45,282 nucleotides of DNA, taken from the NCBI RefSeq assembly GCF_002027555.1, contig NZ_MXAP01000039.1, positions 24,290 to 69,571 of the forward strand, written 5' to 3'. The position numbers and the translations under genes were made by a program. The notes under the pieces were generated by a model. It saw nothing but the letters and a program-made list of their open reading frames with translations, searched no databases and was not told the DNA's origin. Positions 1 through 7,570 of the stretch are shown here, piece after piece. This DNA comes from Moraxella equi. Its GTDB lineage: Bacteria; Pseudomonadota; Gammaproteobacteria; Pseudomonadales; Moraxellaceae. Position 1 is the first letter of the stretch, and every line of letters begins with the position of its first letter.

Positions 1-20
1 AAGTCTCAAACTACTCGTGT
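1..20 (+). repeat. Left inversion/crossover site
   Basis: The sequence AAGTCTCAAACTACTCGTGT is repeated in inverted orientation at 2040-2059. It encodes KSQTTRV, directly after the constant pilin N-terminus. It is the probable recombination site of the pilin inverting system. The far half of this site lies outside the window. Confidence 0.75.
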
Positions 21-375
21 TTCTGGTGAGCTAGCTGCTGGTAAAACTGCTGTAGATGCTGCTCTATTTGAAGGTAAAACTCCTGTGCTAAGTGAAGCAT
101 CTAGCACTTCAAAAGAAAATATTGGTTTGACTAGCTCAGAAACTAGCGCAAAACCACGTTCCAATCTGATGGCTTCTGTTGAACTAACTGGTTTTGCTGA
201 CAATGGTGCAGGTACTATTTCTGCTACTTTGGGTAACAAAGCTAATAAAGACATCGCCAAAACTGTTATTACACAAGAACGTACTACTGACGGTGTATGG
301 ACTTGCAAAATCAATGGTTCTCAAGCAGCTAAATACAAAGAGAAGTTCAACCCAACTGGTTGTACAAGTAACTAA
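1..375 (+). pseudogene. Silent type IV pilin 3' cassette (5' end missing)
   Basis: This is the C-terminal part of a type IV pilin without its start codon, signal peptide or promoter. The frame is open from base 1 and encodes 124 residues, starting KSQTTRVSGELAAGK and ending in the pilin disulfide-loop region (WTCK ... NPTGC). It resembles the complete pilin on the minus strand at 1691-2164 but differs strongly in the middle variable region. Bases 1-20 are identical to the reverse complement of 2040-2059, the point where the complete pilin joins its constant first 35 codons. In the known Moraxella system such a cassette becomes expressed when the segment inverts and it is fused to the shared 5' end; the product here would be 35+124 = 159 residues. 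Whether this is the I or the Q allele cannot be assigned from memory. Confidence in pilin identity is high. Confidence 0.93.
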
Positions 376-400
376 TAACAAGTCCAACTTTGGGCTACCA

Positions 401-430
401 AACACCACTCCTTATGGAGTGGTGTTTTTT
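401..430 (+). terminator. Rho-independent terminator of the silent pilin cassette
   Basis: An 11-bp stem (AACACCACTCC / GGAGTGGTGTT) with a 4-base loop is followed by a run of T. It lies 26 bases after the pilin stop codon, so the cassette carries its own terminator and keeps it after inversion. Confidence 0.85.
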
Positions 431-559
431 AACATAAAGACATAATATTTACAATAAATATACAAAAATAAGAAAACACTTGTATATTTTTTATCTAAAA
501 TAATCAATCACAATTATTATCCATTTCTTTTTATTCTTGTTTTAAAAGATACTCAAGTC

Positions 560-1153
560 ATGCTAAATAATTTTAATAAATTTGTCGCCTCGTCGGTATC
601 AATGGCGTATTTGGCTGTATTAAGTTGGGCGACGGCTTACGCTTATGGTTGGGGTCAAGCAGCATATCATGGCTACCCATGGTGGCATGTGGTGCAAGGT
701 GGTAGCATGATTGCCAGAAGTTTGGCTTATGTCTGTGTGGTATCCATGGTTTTTGTTATTGGCTATTTGATCGGATATCAGGCGTTTAAGTTTATTAAGA
801 GATTTTTTGAGCTACTACATGTCTCTTGGGGTGCATCTCATTTGGGGTTTGTCAAAATTTTTATTTTATTGGCGATCGTATCAACACCCATCATGTTGCT
901 ACTGTATTTTTATGTTGGTATTTTGTCATCATACCGTCTGATGGGATGTGTGCTTTCTATTTTAGCCATTTCTTTAGTTTGCCATAAGTTCGGACGGGCA
1001 ATCTCTTTTTCTATTCGTCTTAGGGAGTTGATGAGTAACGAAAAATATTATCAGATTTTTATGGCTTTTATTTTTGTGTATGTGGTCGTTTCTGCGTTTT
1101 CGATAGGGTATTTGCGTTCAGCTTTTTTACGGGTTATGATATTATTGAAGTAG
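560..1153 (+). CDS. tfpB: Membrane protein inside the pilin inversion segment (tfpB-like), frameshifted near the 3' end
   Basis: The 197-residue product has four to five hydrophobic segments (roughly residues 12-30, 55-80, 95-120, 125-145 and 165-185) and is probably an inner-membrane protein. Its function is unknown to me. Position and orientation, downstream of one pilin cassette within the invertible segment, match the ORF called tfpB in the Moraxella literature; the symbol is assigned on position only. The reading frame stops at 1151-1153 shortly after a run of six T (1123-1128). The -1 frame continues without a stop for 71 more codons to 1344 with a protein-like sequence (see next entry), so the intact protein is probably about 261 residues. 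No good ribosome binding site is visible directly upstream of the ATG. Confidence 0.6.
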   Translation: MLNNFNKFVASSVSMAYLAVLSWATAYAYGWGQAAYHGYPWWHVVQGGSMIARSLAYVCVVSMVFVIGYLIGYQAFKFIKRFFELLHVSWGASHLGFVKIFILLAIVSTPIMLLLYFYVGILSSYRLMGCVLSILAISLVCHKFGRAISFSIRLRELMSNEKYYQIFMAFIFVYVVVSAFSIGYLRSAFLRVMILLK

Positions 1154-1344
1154 AGAATCGCCCTTATTATATCTTGGTGGCAAACGGTGATGAAGAGTTT
1201 ATCTTGGGTGAGAACATCAAGCATAACAGTCATTTTATCTTTTTTCATCGAAAAACCTTAAATCATTACACCATACACATCACACCATCTCCTTACCTAC
1301 CCTATAAAAACCAACTATCAGCACAAATATACCACCAAGAATAA
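1129..1344 (+). pseudogene. Detached 3' part of the tfpB-like gene in the -1 frame
   Basis: The -1 frame from 1129 reads TGYDIIEVENRPYYILVANG and continues to a TAA at 1342-1344. It is rich in charged and aromatic residues, as a soluble C-terminal domain would be, and unlike a random AT-rich frame. Adding one T to the run at 1123-1128 joins it to the upstream ORF. The same run also forms a T TTT TTA heptamer in the phase expected for -1 ribosomal slippage. A one-base deletion in this strain, a sequencing error, phase variation or programmed frameshifting are all possible. Confidence 0.55.
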
Positions 1345-1638
1345 GCAATATTTGACAATTTGTATGGTAAATTCTATTCAAAGCACAACAAAGGTTTTCC
1401 GTTCGTGGTAAGGCCCGCCCATAACGGAGAACCGCTTCACCCGCAGGCAGGCTCAGAGCGAACGGTTTTTGTATGATTTTGATATGAATTGAGTGTGGTT
1501 AGACTTGAATGTGCAACCTGAGCTGGTACGCTAACACTTCTTTGAGTGGCGGTTTTTCTTATATTTGATGTTAATCACTCTTTTTAAGAGATGTTAATAG
1601 TGGTCTGTTGTGTAGCGATGCTGATGATGTATTTATGC
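1345..1638. other. Gene-free stretch inside the invertible segment
   Basis: I see no coding potential between the end of the tfpB-like frame and the terminator of the expressed pilin. The stretch holds one degenerate inverted repeat (1393-1470), listed separately. Confidence 0.6.
1393..1470 (+). repeat. Degenerate copy of the CCGTTCG...CGAACGG dispersed repeat
   Basis: The outer arms GTTTTCCGTTCG (1394-1405) and CGAACGGTTTTT (1459-1470) are inverted repeats. The interior (GGCTCAGAGCGAACGG) resembles the elements at 34917-35024 and 37068-37180 but is more diverged. Confidence 0.6.
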
Positions 1639-1668
1639 AAAAAACCACCTCAAAACGAGATGGTTTTT
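1639..1668 (-). terminator. Terminator of the expressed pilin gene
   Basis: An imperfect hairpin (AAAAACCACCTC / GAGATGGTTTTT) lies about 22 bases beyond the pilin stop codon, with T-rich sequence on the minus strand. Confidence 0.7.
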
Positions 1669-1690
1669 GTACACATTGTACGAGTTTGGA

Positions 1691-2164
1691 TTACTCTTTA
1701 CAACCAGTAGGTACGAACTTAGATTTCCAACCTGGAGCGGCAGAACCTTTAATGGTGCAGGTCCATACACCTTCCGCATCACGAGATTGAGTAATGACAG
1801 CACCAGCGATGTCTTTATTGGCACGGTTACCCAAAGTAGCTTCTAGAGTGCCAGCACCAGTTGCAAATGCATCACCACCGATATTAACACCAGACATCAA
1901 GTTAGAACGAGCGGTACCGCCAGTAGTGGTAAGGCCGATGTCTTCTTCAGTGTCGTTAGCAGCTTTACCTAGTTTGGGAGTTTTACCCTCAAACAAAGCA
2001 GCATCTACAGCAGTTTTACCAGCAGCTAGTTCGCCAACTACACGAGTAGTTTGAGACTTGGAGATATAGTCTTGATAAGCAGGTAGAGCGATTGCAGCTA
2101 GGATACCAATAATGGCGATAACAATCATTAGTTCGATAAGGGTGAAACCTTTTTGAGCGTTCAT
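1691..2164 (-). CDS. Type IV major pilin (currently expressed allele)
   Basis: This 157-residue prepilin forms the structural subunit of the type IV pilus. It has the class III leader MNAQKG with prepilin peptidase cleavage before F7, Glu5 of the mature chain (FTLIE), the hydrophobic helix to about residue 30, and two C-terminal cysteines (WTC ... PTGC) for the disulfide loop. The ribosome binding site AAGGAG lies 6 bases before the ATG. A sigma-54 type promoter is located about 110 bases upstream (2274-2291). The first 35 codons (2060-2164) lie outside the crossover site and would be shared with the cassette at 1-375 after inversion. Moraxella names for such genes are tfpQ and tfpI; I do not assign which. 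Pilin identity is near certain. Confidence 0.97.
   Translation of the reverse strand: MNAQKGFTLIELMIVIAIIGILAAIALPAYQDYISKSQTTRVVGELAAGKTAVDAALFEGKTPKLGKAANDTEEDIGLTTTGGTARSNLMSGVNIGGDAFATGAGTLEATLGNRANKDIAGAVITQSRDAEGVWTCTIKGSAAPGWKSKFVPTGCKE
2040..2059 (-). repeat. Right inversion/crossover site
   Basis: This is the inverted copy of bases 1-20, placed between codons 35 and 36 of the complete pilin gene. Bases 2060-2164 beyond it code for the constant first 35 residues and stay with the promoter. Bases below 2060 form the exchangeable cassette. Confidence 0.75.
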
Positions 2165-2273
2165 GGTGAACTCCTTCGTTCATGGTGGGCGATATTGCCC
2201 GAGATTAATATTAAGTTTAGTACTTAAGCGAACAACTTTTGGAAGTTAGTTGTTGTTACTTACACTAATACTG

Positions 2274-2291
2274 TTGCATTGTCTGTGCCAA
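2274..2291 (-). promoter_or_regulatory. Sigma-54 (-24/-12) promoter of the pilin gene
   Basis: On the minus strand the sequence is TTGGCACAGACAATGCAA. It has GG and GC with the 10-base spacing required by RpoN and one mismatch to TGGCAC-N5-TTGCA. It lies about 110 bases upstream of the pilin ATG and outside the invertible segment, so it drives whichever cassette is joined. The PilS/PilR genes at 8203-12172 encode the expected activator pair. Confidence 0.85.
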
Positions 2292-2990
2292 CTTTTTGGC
2301 TATTTTTACCAAAAAGTCATTATTTTGCTAAAAATTTAGAAAAATTTTCAGAATTTTTGATATTTTTGCCCAAAAATTAGTCATTTTTTAAATTTACTTT
2401 TTAATTAGATTAAATTTTATGCAAAAATACCTTCGCTCGAATATCATTTTATTGCTATGATTTTTGAAAATTTGAAATTTGACTGAATTTTAACCATTGT
2501 TTGTTAATTTTTGAGTGGCAAATTTTGTCAATTTGGCAATTTTTGTAAGATTGGTGATAATTTTTCACAATCATTAAAATTTTTAACATGGACATTTTTT
2601 GCCCTACCAAAAAATGTTAGCAAAATTTGACAGCCTAGCCATCAATGGGCGAAATTTGTCAGTTTTTGATGAAGTTTTGATACATATATGCACTAATATG
2701 TGATAAAAGTGTCGAATTTTGTCAGTTTTTAACATTTAGCACCACCAAAGGGCGTATTCAACACACCCTTACACCCATATACAATCAAAAAAACTTTAAA
2801 ATTACCACAAATTTATGATGTGTGTGGGGGATAGCTTCGCACGCCTATAAAAATTGGTGTGTTATCAAAGGACGTGCAGAGCCAGTCCCTACAAAGCCGT
2901 GGTAAATATCAAATTCGTTGGGCGTATCATAAATCTGTGATAACTTCAAAATTCTTTGATTGTATTTTTGCAGGAAGTTTTTTACAAAAC
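2292..2990. other. AT-rich region upstream of the pilin promoter with repeated TTTGTCA motifs
   Basis: About 700 bases contain no convincing gene. A motif of the form AAATTTGTCAGTTTTTRA occurs at 2652-2669 and 2714-2731, with weaker copies at 2521-2531 and 2621-2632. They could be enhancer sites for PilR, whose Pseudomonas sites contain TGTC, but this is inference. From about 2760 to 2880 there is a decayed repeat-like stretch (CACACCC, GCACGCC, GTCCCTAC). Confidence 0.4.
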
Positions 2991-3017
2991 AAAACCCCGA
3001 ACATCGCTCGGGGTTTT
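2991..3017 (-). terminator. Terminator of the Ala-rich lipoprotein gene
   Basis: The hairpin AAAACCCCGA / TCGGGGTTTT lies about 30 bases downstream of the minus-strand lipoprotein stop codon. It has T/A runs on both sides, so it could act in both directions. Confidence 0.75.
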
Positions 3018-3048
3018 GCATTTATCACTTATATAGTTATAGTAACTA

Positions 3049-3432
3049 TTAGTATTTTTGGTCTTCTGGGGCTTTTTGCTCAGCGGTCGCCTCGGCAGTG
3101 TTCTCACCGGTTACAGCATCTTTGGCAGCATCAGCTGTGGCAACAGCGGCATTGGCGGTTGCGTTGGCAGCGTCAGTTACCACGCCTGCGGCAGCTTCGG
3201 CAGTGTTCTTGGCGTTCTCCACACCATTGGTCGCCACATCATTAGCGGTGGCAGCCACATTGTTCGCGGCAGCCTCGGCTTCGGCAGCCACAGTATCAGC
3301 AGCGGCTTTGGCGTTATTGGCGGTGTCAGTGGCAGCAGACTGAGCCGTCTCGGCAGCTTTATCGCTGGCTTCTTTGCTACACGCTGTCAAAGCAAGGGTA
3401 GCGACAAGCGTGGTTAGGATTAATTTTTTCAT
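3049..3432 (-). CDS. Alanine-rich small lipoprotein
   Basis: This 127-residue protein starts with a lipoprotein signal (MKKLILTTLVATLALTACSK, lipobox LTAC). The mature part is extremely rich in Ala, Thr, Asn, Asp and Lys, with a quasi-repeat of the type A-A-x-x-A and Asn/Asp/Thr between the alanines. It should form a long amphipathic helix, somewhat like LEA-type or Lpp-like helical lipoproteins. The ATG at 3432 is preferred over the upstream TTG because GGAG sits 7 bases before it and the signal peptide begins there. No enzymatic motif is present, and I do not recognise a named family. It probably sits in the outer membrane facing the periplasm. It stands alone between the pilin region and pgk. 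Confidence 0.75.
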   Translation of the reverse strand: MKKLILTTLVATLALTACSKEASDKAAETAQSAATDTANNAKAAADTVAAEAEAAANNVAATANDVATNGVENAKNTAEAAAGVVTDAANATANAAVATADAAKDAVTGENTAEATAEQKAPEDQKY

Positions 3433-3566
3433 AAAGTACTCCAAAGGAAGTATGTATTAGTAATGGCAGTACATCTTTAAAGTGATAAAAACACCAACAT
3501 TTAAAGATGTCTTAAAATCTAGTCATAGTTTAGCAGAATGATGGTATTTGGCAAGGGCAAACATAA

Positions 3567-3607
3567 AAAATACAACAAAAATTAACAAATGTTTTTGTTG
3601 TATTTTA
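3567..3607 (-). terminator. Terminator of pgk
   Basis: An AT-rich hairpin (AAAATACAACAAAAA / TTTTTGTTGTATTTT) lies about 30 bases downstream of the pgk stop codon on the minus strand, and T follows the stem. Confidence 0.6.
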
Positions 3608-3635
3608 TCATTTTTATATATCAATCAGATACTTA

Positions 3636-4835
3636 TTAGGGCGTATCTAACGCAGTGATGGCAGGCAGGGGCTTACCTTCAACAAATTCTAGGAACGCCC
3701 CGCCACCTGTGGATAGGTAGTCCACACCATCTGCCACGCTATATTTGTCAATGGCAGCTAAGGTGTCGCCACCGCCAGCGATGCTAAATCCTTCGCTGTC
3801 TGCCACCGCTTGACAGATGATGGCAGTACCTTGACCGAATGCGTCCACCTCAAATACGCCCACAGGCCCATTAAATAGAATGGTTTTGGCGGATTTGATA
3901 TGCTCGCCCAGCTTACTCGCCGACTCAGGGGCGATGTCTAGTATCATGTCATGCTCGCCAATCTCATCCACGGATTTGATGATGGCAGTCGCTCGGCTAA
4001 GTGAGTCCAAAAAGTCATCAAAATCAATCTCGCCTTTGTCCGCGACCACGACATGAGTGGGTAGTAGGATGTTTGTTTTGGTCATGATGTCACGAGCGGT
4101 ATCCACAAGGTCGGCTTCGTATAGGGAGGCACCGACATTTTTGCCACTCGCCACCAAAAAGGTGTTGGCGATACCACCACCGACTAGGATACTATCGCAT
4201 AGCTTAGCTAGGCTGTTTAGCACGTCAAGTTTGGTGGACACCTTTGAGCCACCCACGATAGATAGTACAGGTTTGGCGGGATTGTCTAAGGCTTTGGATA
4301 GGGCATCAAGCTCGGCAGAGAGTAAGTTACCTGCACACACAGGCTTACCGTCTGCGATACACGCACGAATCACCCCTTCGGTGGACGCTTGGGCTCGGTG
4401 AGCGGTGCCAAAAGCGTCCATGACAAAGATGTCGCATAAGTCGGCGTATTGCTTGGACAGCTTAGGGCTGTTTTTCTTCTCGCCCACGTTAAAACGGACG
4501 TTTTCTAGTAGCACCGCCTCGCCTGATTTGACCGACACGCCATTATCCAGATAATCGGTGGAGAACGCCACATTCACGCCCAATTTGTCCGCCAAATAGT
4601 CGGCAATCGGAGCCAATGAATATTTGCTCTCGCTCTCGCCTTCGGTGGGTCTACCTAGGTGCGAGCAAACAATCACGCCCGCCCCCTGGTTAAGGCATGC
4701 TTTGATGGTGGGTAGGGAGGCTTGTAAACGGACATCGCTGGTGATGACACCGTCTTTGATGGGTACGTTTAAATCTTCACGGATAAGGACGGTCTTGCCC
4801 GATACGTCTAAGCCAGAGAGATAAGTAATGCTCAT
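3636..4835 (-). CDS. pgk: Phosphoglycerate kinase
   Basis: The 399-residue length is typical for bacterial Pgk. It transfers phosphate between 1,3-bisphosphoglycerate and ADP in glycolysis/gluconeogenesis. Visible signatures are the N-terminal REDLNVP (usually RVDLNVP; here Glu replaces Val), [29 protein letters not shown] and the nucleotide-loop GGGDTLAA near the C-terminus. The ATG is preceded by AAGGAAGACCC. The thiamine-phosphate-synthase-like gene lies 139 bases upstream on the same strand, so the two may be co-transcribed. gpmI, another enzyme of lower glycolysis, is encoded about 9 kb away. Confidence 0.98.
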   Translation of the reverse strand: MSITYLSGLDVSGKTVLIREDLNVPIKDGVITSDVRLQASLPTIKACLNQGAGVIVCSHLGRPTEGESESKYSLAPIADYLADKLGVNVAFSTDYLDNGVSVKSGEAVLLENVRFNVGEKKNSPKLSKQYADLCDIFVMDAFGTAHRAQASTEGVIRACIADGKPVCAGNLLSAELDALSKALDNPAKPVLSIVGGSKVSTKLDVLNSLAKLCDSILVGGGIANTFLVASGKNVGASLYEADLVDTARDIMTKTNILLPTHVVVADKGEIDFDDFLDSLSRATAIIKSVDEIGEHDMILDIAPESASKLGEHIKSAKTILFNGPVGVFEVDAFGQGTAIICQAVADSEGFSIAGGGDTLAAIDKYSVADGVDYLSTGGGAFLEFVEGKPLPAITALDTP

Positions 4836-4974
4836 GGGTCTTCCTTTTGGTCATGATATGAATGGTGACATAAAGTAACGCTATTTTAGCATAACTTTTT
4901 GGATTTTCTCAATGTTATCATGATAGCAAATGATGGTATTTTTTATAATGATGTTCTTTTGTTTTTAAAAACCA

Positions 4975-5619
4975 TCAATCCCATGTTTCTAGGTAGCGAC
5001 GCCATGCTTGGCATTTGGCTGTGACCATCTCAGGGCTGTGGTGCAGGATGTCCGTGGTCACAGCGACATAATCAATAGGTATCTCACCGACCTTTTGGCG
5101 AAGCTCGTCCATGCTATTTAGGCTTATCCCGCCAATCAGACATAGGGGCAAGCCCACTTTGTGAGCACGAGATAGCGTCTCGCTACTGACGGTCTTAGCC
5201 AGTGGCTTGGTCATCGTGCCAAACATCGCTCCCATCGCCCCGTAGCTTGCCCCTTGTTTTTTGGCTTCTCTAAATACCGCCACATCGCCATGACAACTGC
5301 GACCGACATGCACACCATCGCCCAGTATCTCTCGTGCCACTCGCACACTCATCGTCCCTGACAGATGTAGCCCTGTGTTAAAGTGAGAGGCGAGTTCTAG
5401 GTTTTCATTAATGACCGTGGGAATGTCGTATTTGTCCGCTAAACTGATGAGAATCTCAGTCTCTTGATAGAGTGTAATCAAATCAAAAACATGGGCGGTC
5501 TGCTGACGGCGGACTTGTAGTAGCGACACCACGCCTGTATCAAAGGCACGTTCTAATTTGTCGCTTAGGGTATGAATGTCTTCATCATTGGTAAGCAGGT
5601 ATAATTTAGGGGCGGTCAT
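4975..5619 (-). CDS. Thiamine phosphate synthase family protein (ThiE/TenI-like)
   Basis: This 214-residue TIM-barrel protein belongs to the ThiE/TenI family. Family signatures can be followed in order: LQVRRQ at 34-39 (ThiE usually QLREK), VINEN at 69-73, LHLSG at 85-89, VGRSCH at 105-110 (ThiE IGxSxH), FGTMTKP at 133-139 and IGGI at 162-165. The second basic/acidic pair of the QLREK motif is not conserved, so catalytic thiamine phosphate synthesis is not certain and a TenI-like or divergent role is possible. No other thiamine gene is present nearby. The ribosome binding site AAGGA precedes the ATG. The family assignment is firm; the exact reaction is not. Confidence 0.8.
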   Translation of the reverse strand: MTAPKLYLLTNDEDIHTLSDKLERAFDTGVVSLLQVRRQQTAHVFDLITLYQETEILISLADKYDIPTVINENLELASHFNTGLHLSGTMSVRVAREILGDGVHVGRSCHGDVAVFREAKKQGASYGAMGAMFGTMTKPLAKTVSSETLSRAHKVGLPLCLIGGISLNSMDELRQKVGEIPIDYVAVTTDILHHSPEMVTAKCQAWRRYLETWD

Positions 5620-5681
5620 GGGTCATCCTTGGAGTGGGGCTGGTTGGTATGCCTAACGAACTTGATATTTACCACGGGTTT

Positions 5682-5752
5682 TGTCGGGGTGTGCTGAGCA
5701 CACCCTTTGATGTGTCGTTTTTTATAAGGCATGCTCAGCATGCCCCTACATC
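5682..5752. repeat. Short element with palindromic inverted ends
   Basis: The left end contains GGGTGTGCTGAGCACACCC (5687-5705) and the right end GGCATGCTCAGCATGCC; each is nearly a perfect palindrome. Together they form roughly 22-bp terminal inverted repeats of a ~70 bp element. A half copy of the right end (GCTCAGCACGCCCCTAC) occurs at about 15891-15907, and a weaker relative at 37215-37240. It lies upstream of the ThiE-like gene. Confidence 0.6.
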
Positions 5753-5834
5753 CACACATCATTGCGTTTGTAGTAACTTTAATGTTTCTTGGATATATTG
5801 ATATTATAGTCAATTTATCAAAATAATAAATAAC

Positions 5835-5862
5835 AAAAAGACCCAATGGTCGGGTCTTTTTT
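5835..5862 (-). terminator. Terminator of the D,D-peptidase gene
   Basis: The hairpin AAAAAGACCC / GGGTCTTTTTT lies just beyond the minus-strand stop codon at 5880 and has T tracts in both directions. Confidence 0.85.
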
Positions 5863-5879
5863 CGCTGTCGACAGGACGA

Positions 5880-7037
5880 TTAATAACGATAAGCAAGCTG
5901 AGTTAGGATGTCCTCAGCGTCATCCCAACGGCTGTTAGAGGCACTGGCACCGAGCAGTACAACGACGGCAGGACGGTTATTGACGTGGGTCTCCATCACA
6001 TAGCAATAACCTGCCTCACGGATAAAGCCTGTCTTTGACACGCCAATCGGGTGATTGCCTGCACGGACAAGGCGACTGGTATTTTGAGCTTTGTAAGTGC
6101 GTGAACCTGAATTGTAGTTATTGACATAAAAGTCATAGTTTGGGGCGGTTGAGAAGTTACGCACAGTCTGATAACGTGGGTCAGAATTCACCGCTCGCAT
6201 CATCTTCACTAGGTCGTTCGCTGATGAGCGGTTGCGTGGGTCTAGACCTGATGAGTCTGAATAACTGGTACTGTTCATGCCCAGGCTTTTGGCTTTTTGG
6301 TTCATCGCCCAGATAAAGTTATCATAACCACCAGGGTAAGTACGGGCTAGAGCTTTGGCAGCAGGGTTCTCTGATTTCATGAGCATAAGGAGCATGAACT
6401 CACTACGACTCATGCGGTCGCCCGAGCGTAGGTTAGAGCTTGCTTTTTTCGCTCCAACCAAGTCAGATGGTATAATCACAATCTCTTCACGCATGTCAAG
6501 CCCTGCATCCATCAGCACCATCGCTGTCATAATCTTGGTTACAGAGGCGATAGAGCGTACAGCATCGGCATTTTTTTGATAGATGGGCTGACCGGTTTGT
6601 AGGTCAAATACGATGGCGGCGGCAGACTTTGTGCTAATAGGCAACTGCTCGCCATATTGGTAACTACTGCCATAACTGGTCTGCTGTCCATAAGGCTGAA
6701 TGGCAAAGGGCTGAGAAGTGGTCGTACCAGCAGGAACAGAGCTTCGGGTTACCTGAGTGTTGGTGTAGCCTTGGTTATAAGTGTTGGCAGGTGCTGTATT
6801 GGTATTGCCATATGTACGAGTTTGCTGGACGGTGGTGGTTGCAGGTGGGACTGATTGGATCTCTTGGACTTTGACCGCTTGCATATTGTGGGCATCACCC
6901 TTGCCAATATAGATGGTCTTTTGCTGACTATTATCAACCAAAAAGGCATGGGCAGACACCGTCATCAATGACAGTACTGATACACTCAGGGAGCTGATAA
7001 GACGCTTGGCGCGGCTAGGTTTTGGGCTGTATGACAT
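5880..7037 (-). CDS. pbpG: D-alanyl-D-alanine endopeptidase, PBP7 (PbpG/DacA family)
   Basis: This serine D,D-peptidase (385 residues from the ATG at 7037) should cleave peptidoglycan cross-links in the periplasm. It has a signal peptide (positive start then LISSLSVSVLSLMTVSAHA), a low-complexity Gln/Thr/Tyr-rich linker to about residue 140, then the penicillin-binding motifs SVTK at 165-168, SEN at 222-224 and KTG at 335-337. It lacks the C-terminal amphipathic anchor domain of DacA, which favours a PBP7/PbpG-like enzyme. An upstream TTG (7094) would add 19 residues before the signal peptide and is less likely. The gene is divergent from the GacA-like regulator and has a possibly structured leader at 7100-7185. 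Confidence 0.9.
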   Translation of the reverse strand: MSYSPKPSRAKRLISSLSVSVLSLMTVSAHAFLVDNSQQKTIYIGKGDAHNMQAVKVQEIQSVPPATTTVQQTRTYGNTNTAPANTYNQGYTNTQVTRSSVPAGTTTSQPFAIQPYGQQTSYGSSYQYGEQLPISTKSAAAIVFDLQTGQPIYQKNADAVRSIASVTKIMTAMVLMDAGLDMREEIVIIPSDLVGAKKASSNLRSGDRMSRSEFMLLMLMKSENPAAKALARTYPGGYDNFIWAMNQKAKSLGMNSTSYSDSSGLDPRNRSSANDLVKMMRAVNSDPRYQTVRNFSTAPNYDFYVNNYNSGSRTYKAQNTSRLVRAGNHPIGVSKTGFIREAGYCYVMETHVNNRPAVVVLLGASASNSRWDDAEDILTQLAYRY

Positions 7038-7570
7038 AAATGTTACTCTGGTTGGTGTGTGACGAAATGCGGACTTGCTTTTAGACCTTGGCAACCTAGC
7101 TTAGGTCAGTAATACAGTCCTCTACACCACTTAGCATCCTCCTTAACGCCAGTGGCTAATACCATGAGACGAGAGCCGCCTATTTTTTTATTCTAACATA
7201 ACAAAACCACTTTTTTATGTTAAAAATCAAAGTTTTTAAGTAAATTTGTAAGCAAATTTAACACATTCTTATACCAATCAAGGATGAGTTTATCAGTTAT
7301 ATCTTATCGTAAGAATTGGGTAAAATTTTTATAACATTTTGGCAAATTATAAGCAAAATTTGCGAACATTTTGTTAAAAAAGTTTGATTGATTAAAATTT
7401 AGTTGCTACAATTATCAAGCTTATTTAAAGATAACAACAATCAATGATTAGCCCAATGAATGTTGCAATTTTTGAGCCATTTTGGATGATTTTTTAAATT
7501 TAAGTGCTTAATTGTACACATTTTAAGCGATTTTAACAATTTTAGCATGATTTAGAGTTAGGTGGGCAAG
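7038..7570. other. Long divergent intergenic region
   Basis: About 530 bases separate the peptidase and regulator genes. The part next to the peptidase (about 7090-7185) is GC-richer and can pair with itself (CCTAAGCTAGG; CCACT...AGTGG on the minus strand), so it may be a structured leader. The rest, to 7560, is very AT-rich and holds the promoters of the two divergent units, which I could not place exactly. Confidence 0.4.

Larger units (their letters stand above)
1..2059. mobile_element. Site-specific invertible pilin segment
   Basis: Two pilin 3' cassettes lie in inverted orientation, and their 5' edges share a 20-bp identical sequence (1-20 and the complement of 2040-2059). A second identical stretch of about 30 bp follows within the next 60 bases. 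The span of about 2.06 kb agrees with the roughly 2.1 kb pilin inversion segment described in Moraxella bovis and M. lacunata, which is inverted by the Piv recombinase. The piv gene is not in this window; it would be expected beyond the left edge. The left end of the window coincides with the crossover sequence, so only one flank is visible. Inversion itself is inferred from structure and known biology. Confidence 0.85.

Noticed and set aside
2859..3245. Open frame rich in His, Arg and Gln on the plus strand
   Set aside because: It runs through the terminator at 2991-3017 and then antisense to the Ala-rich lipoprotein gene; the composition is a mirror of Ala codons.
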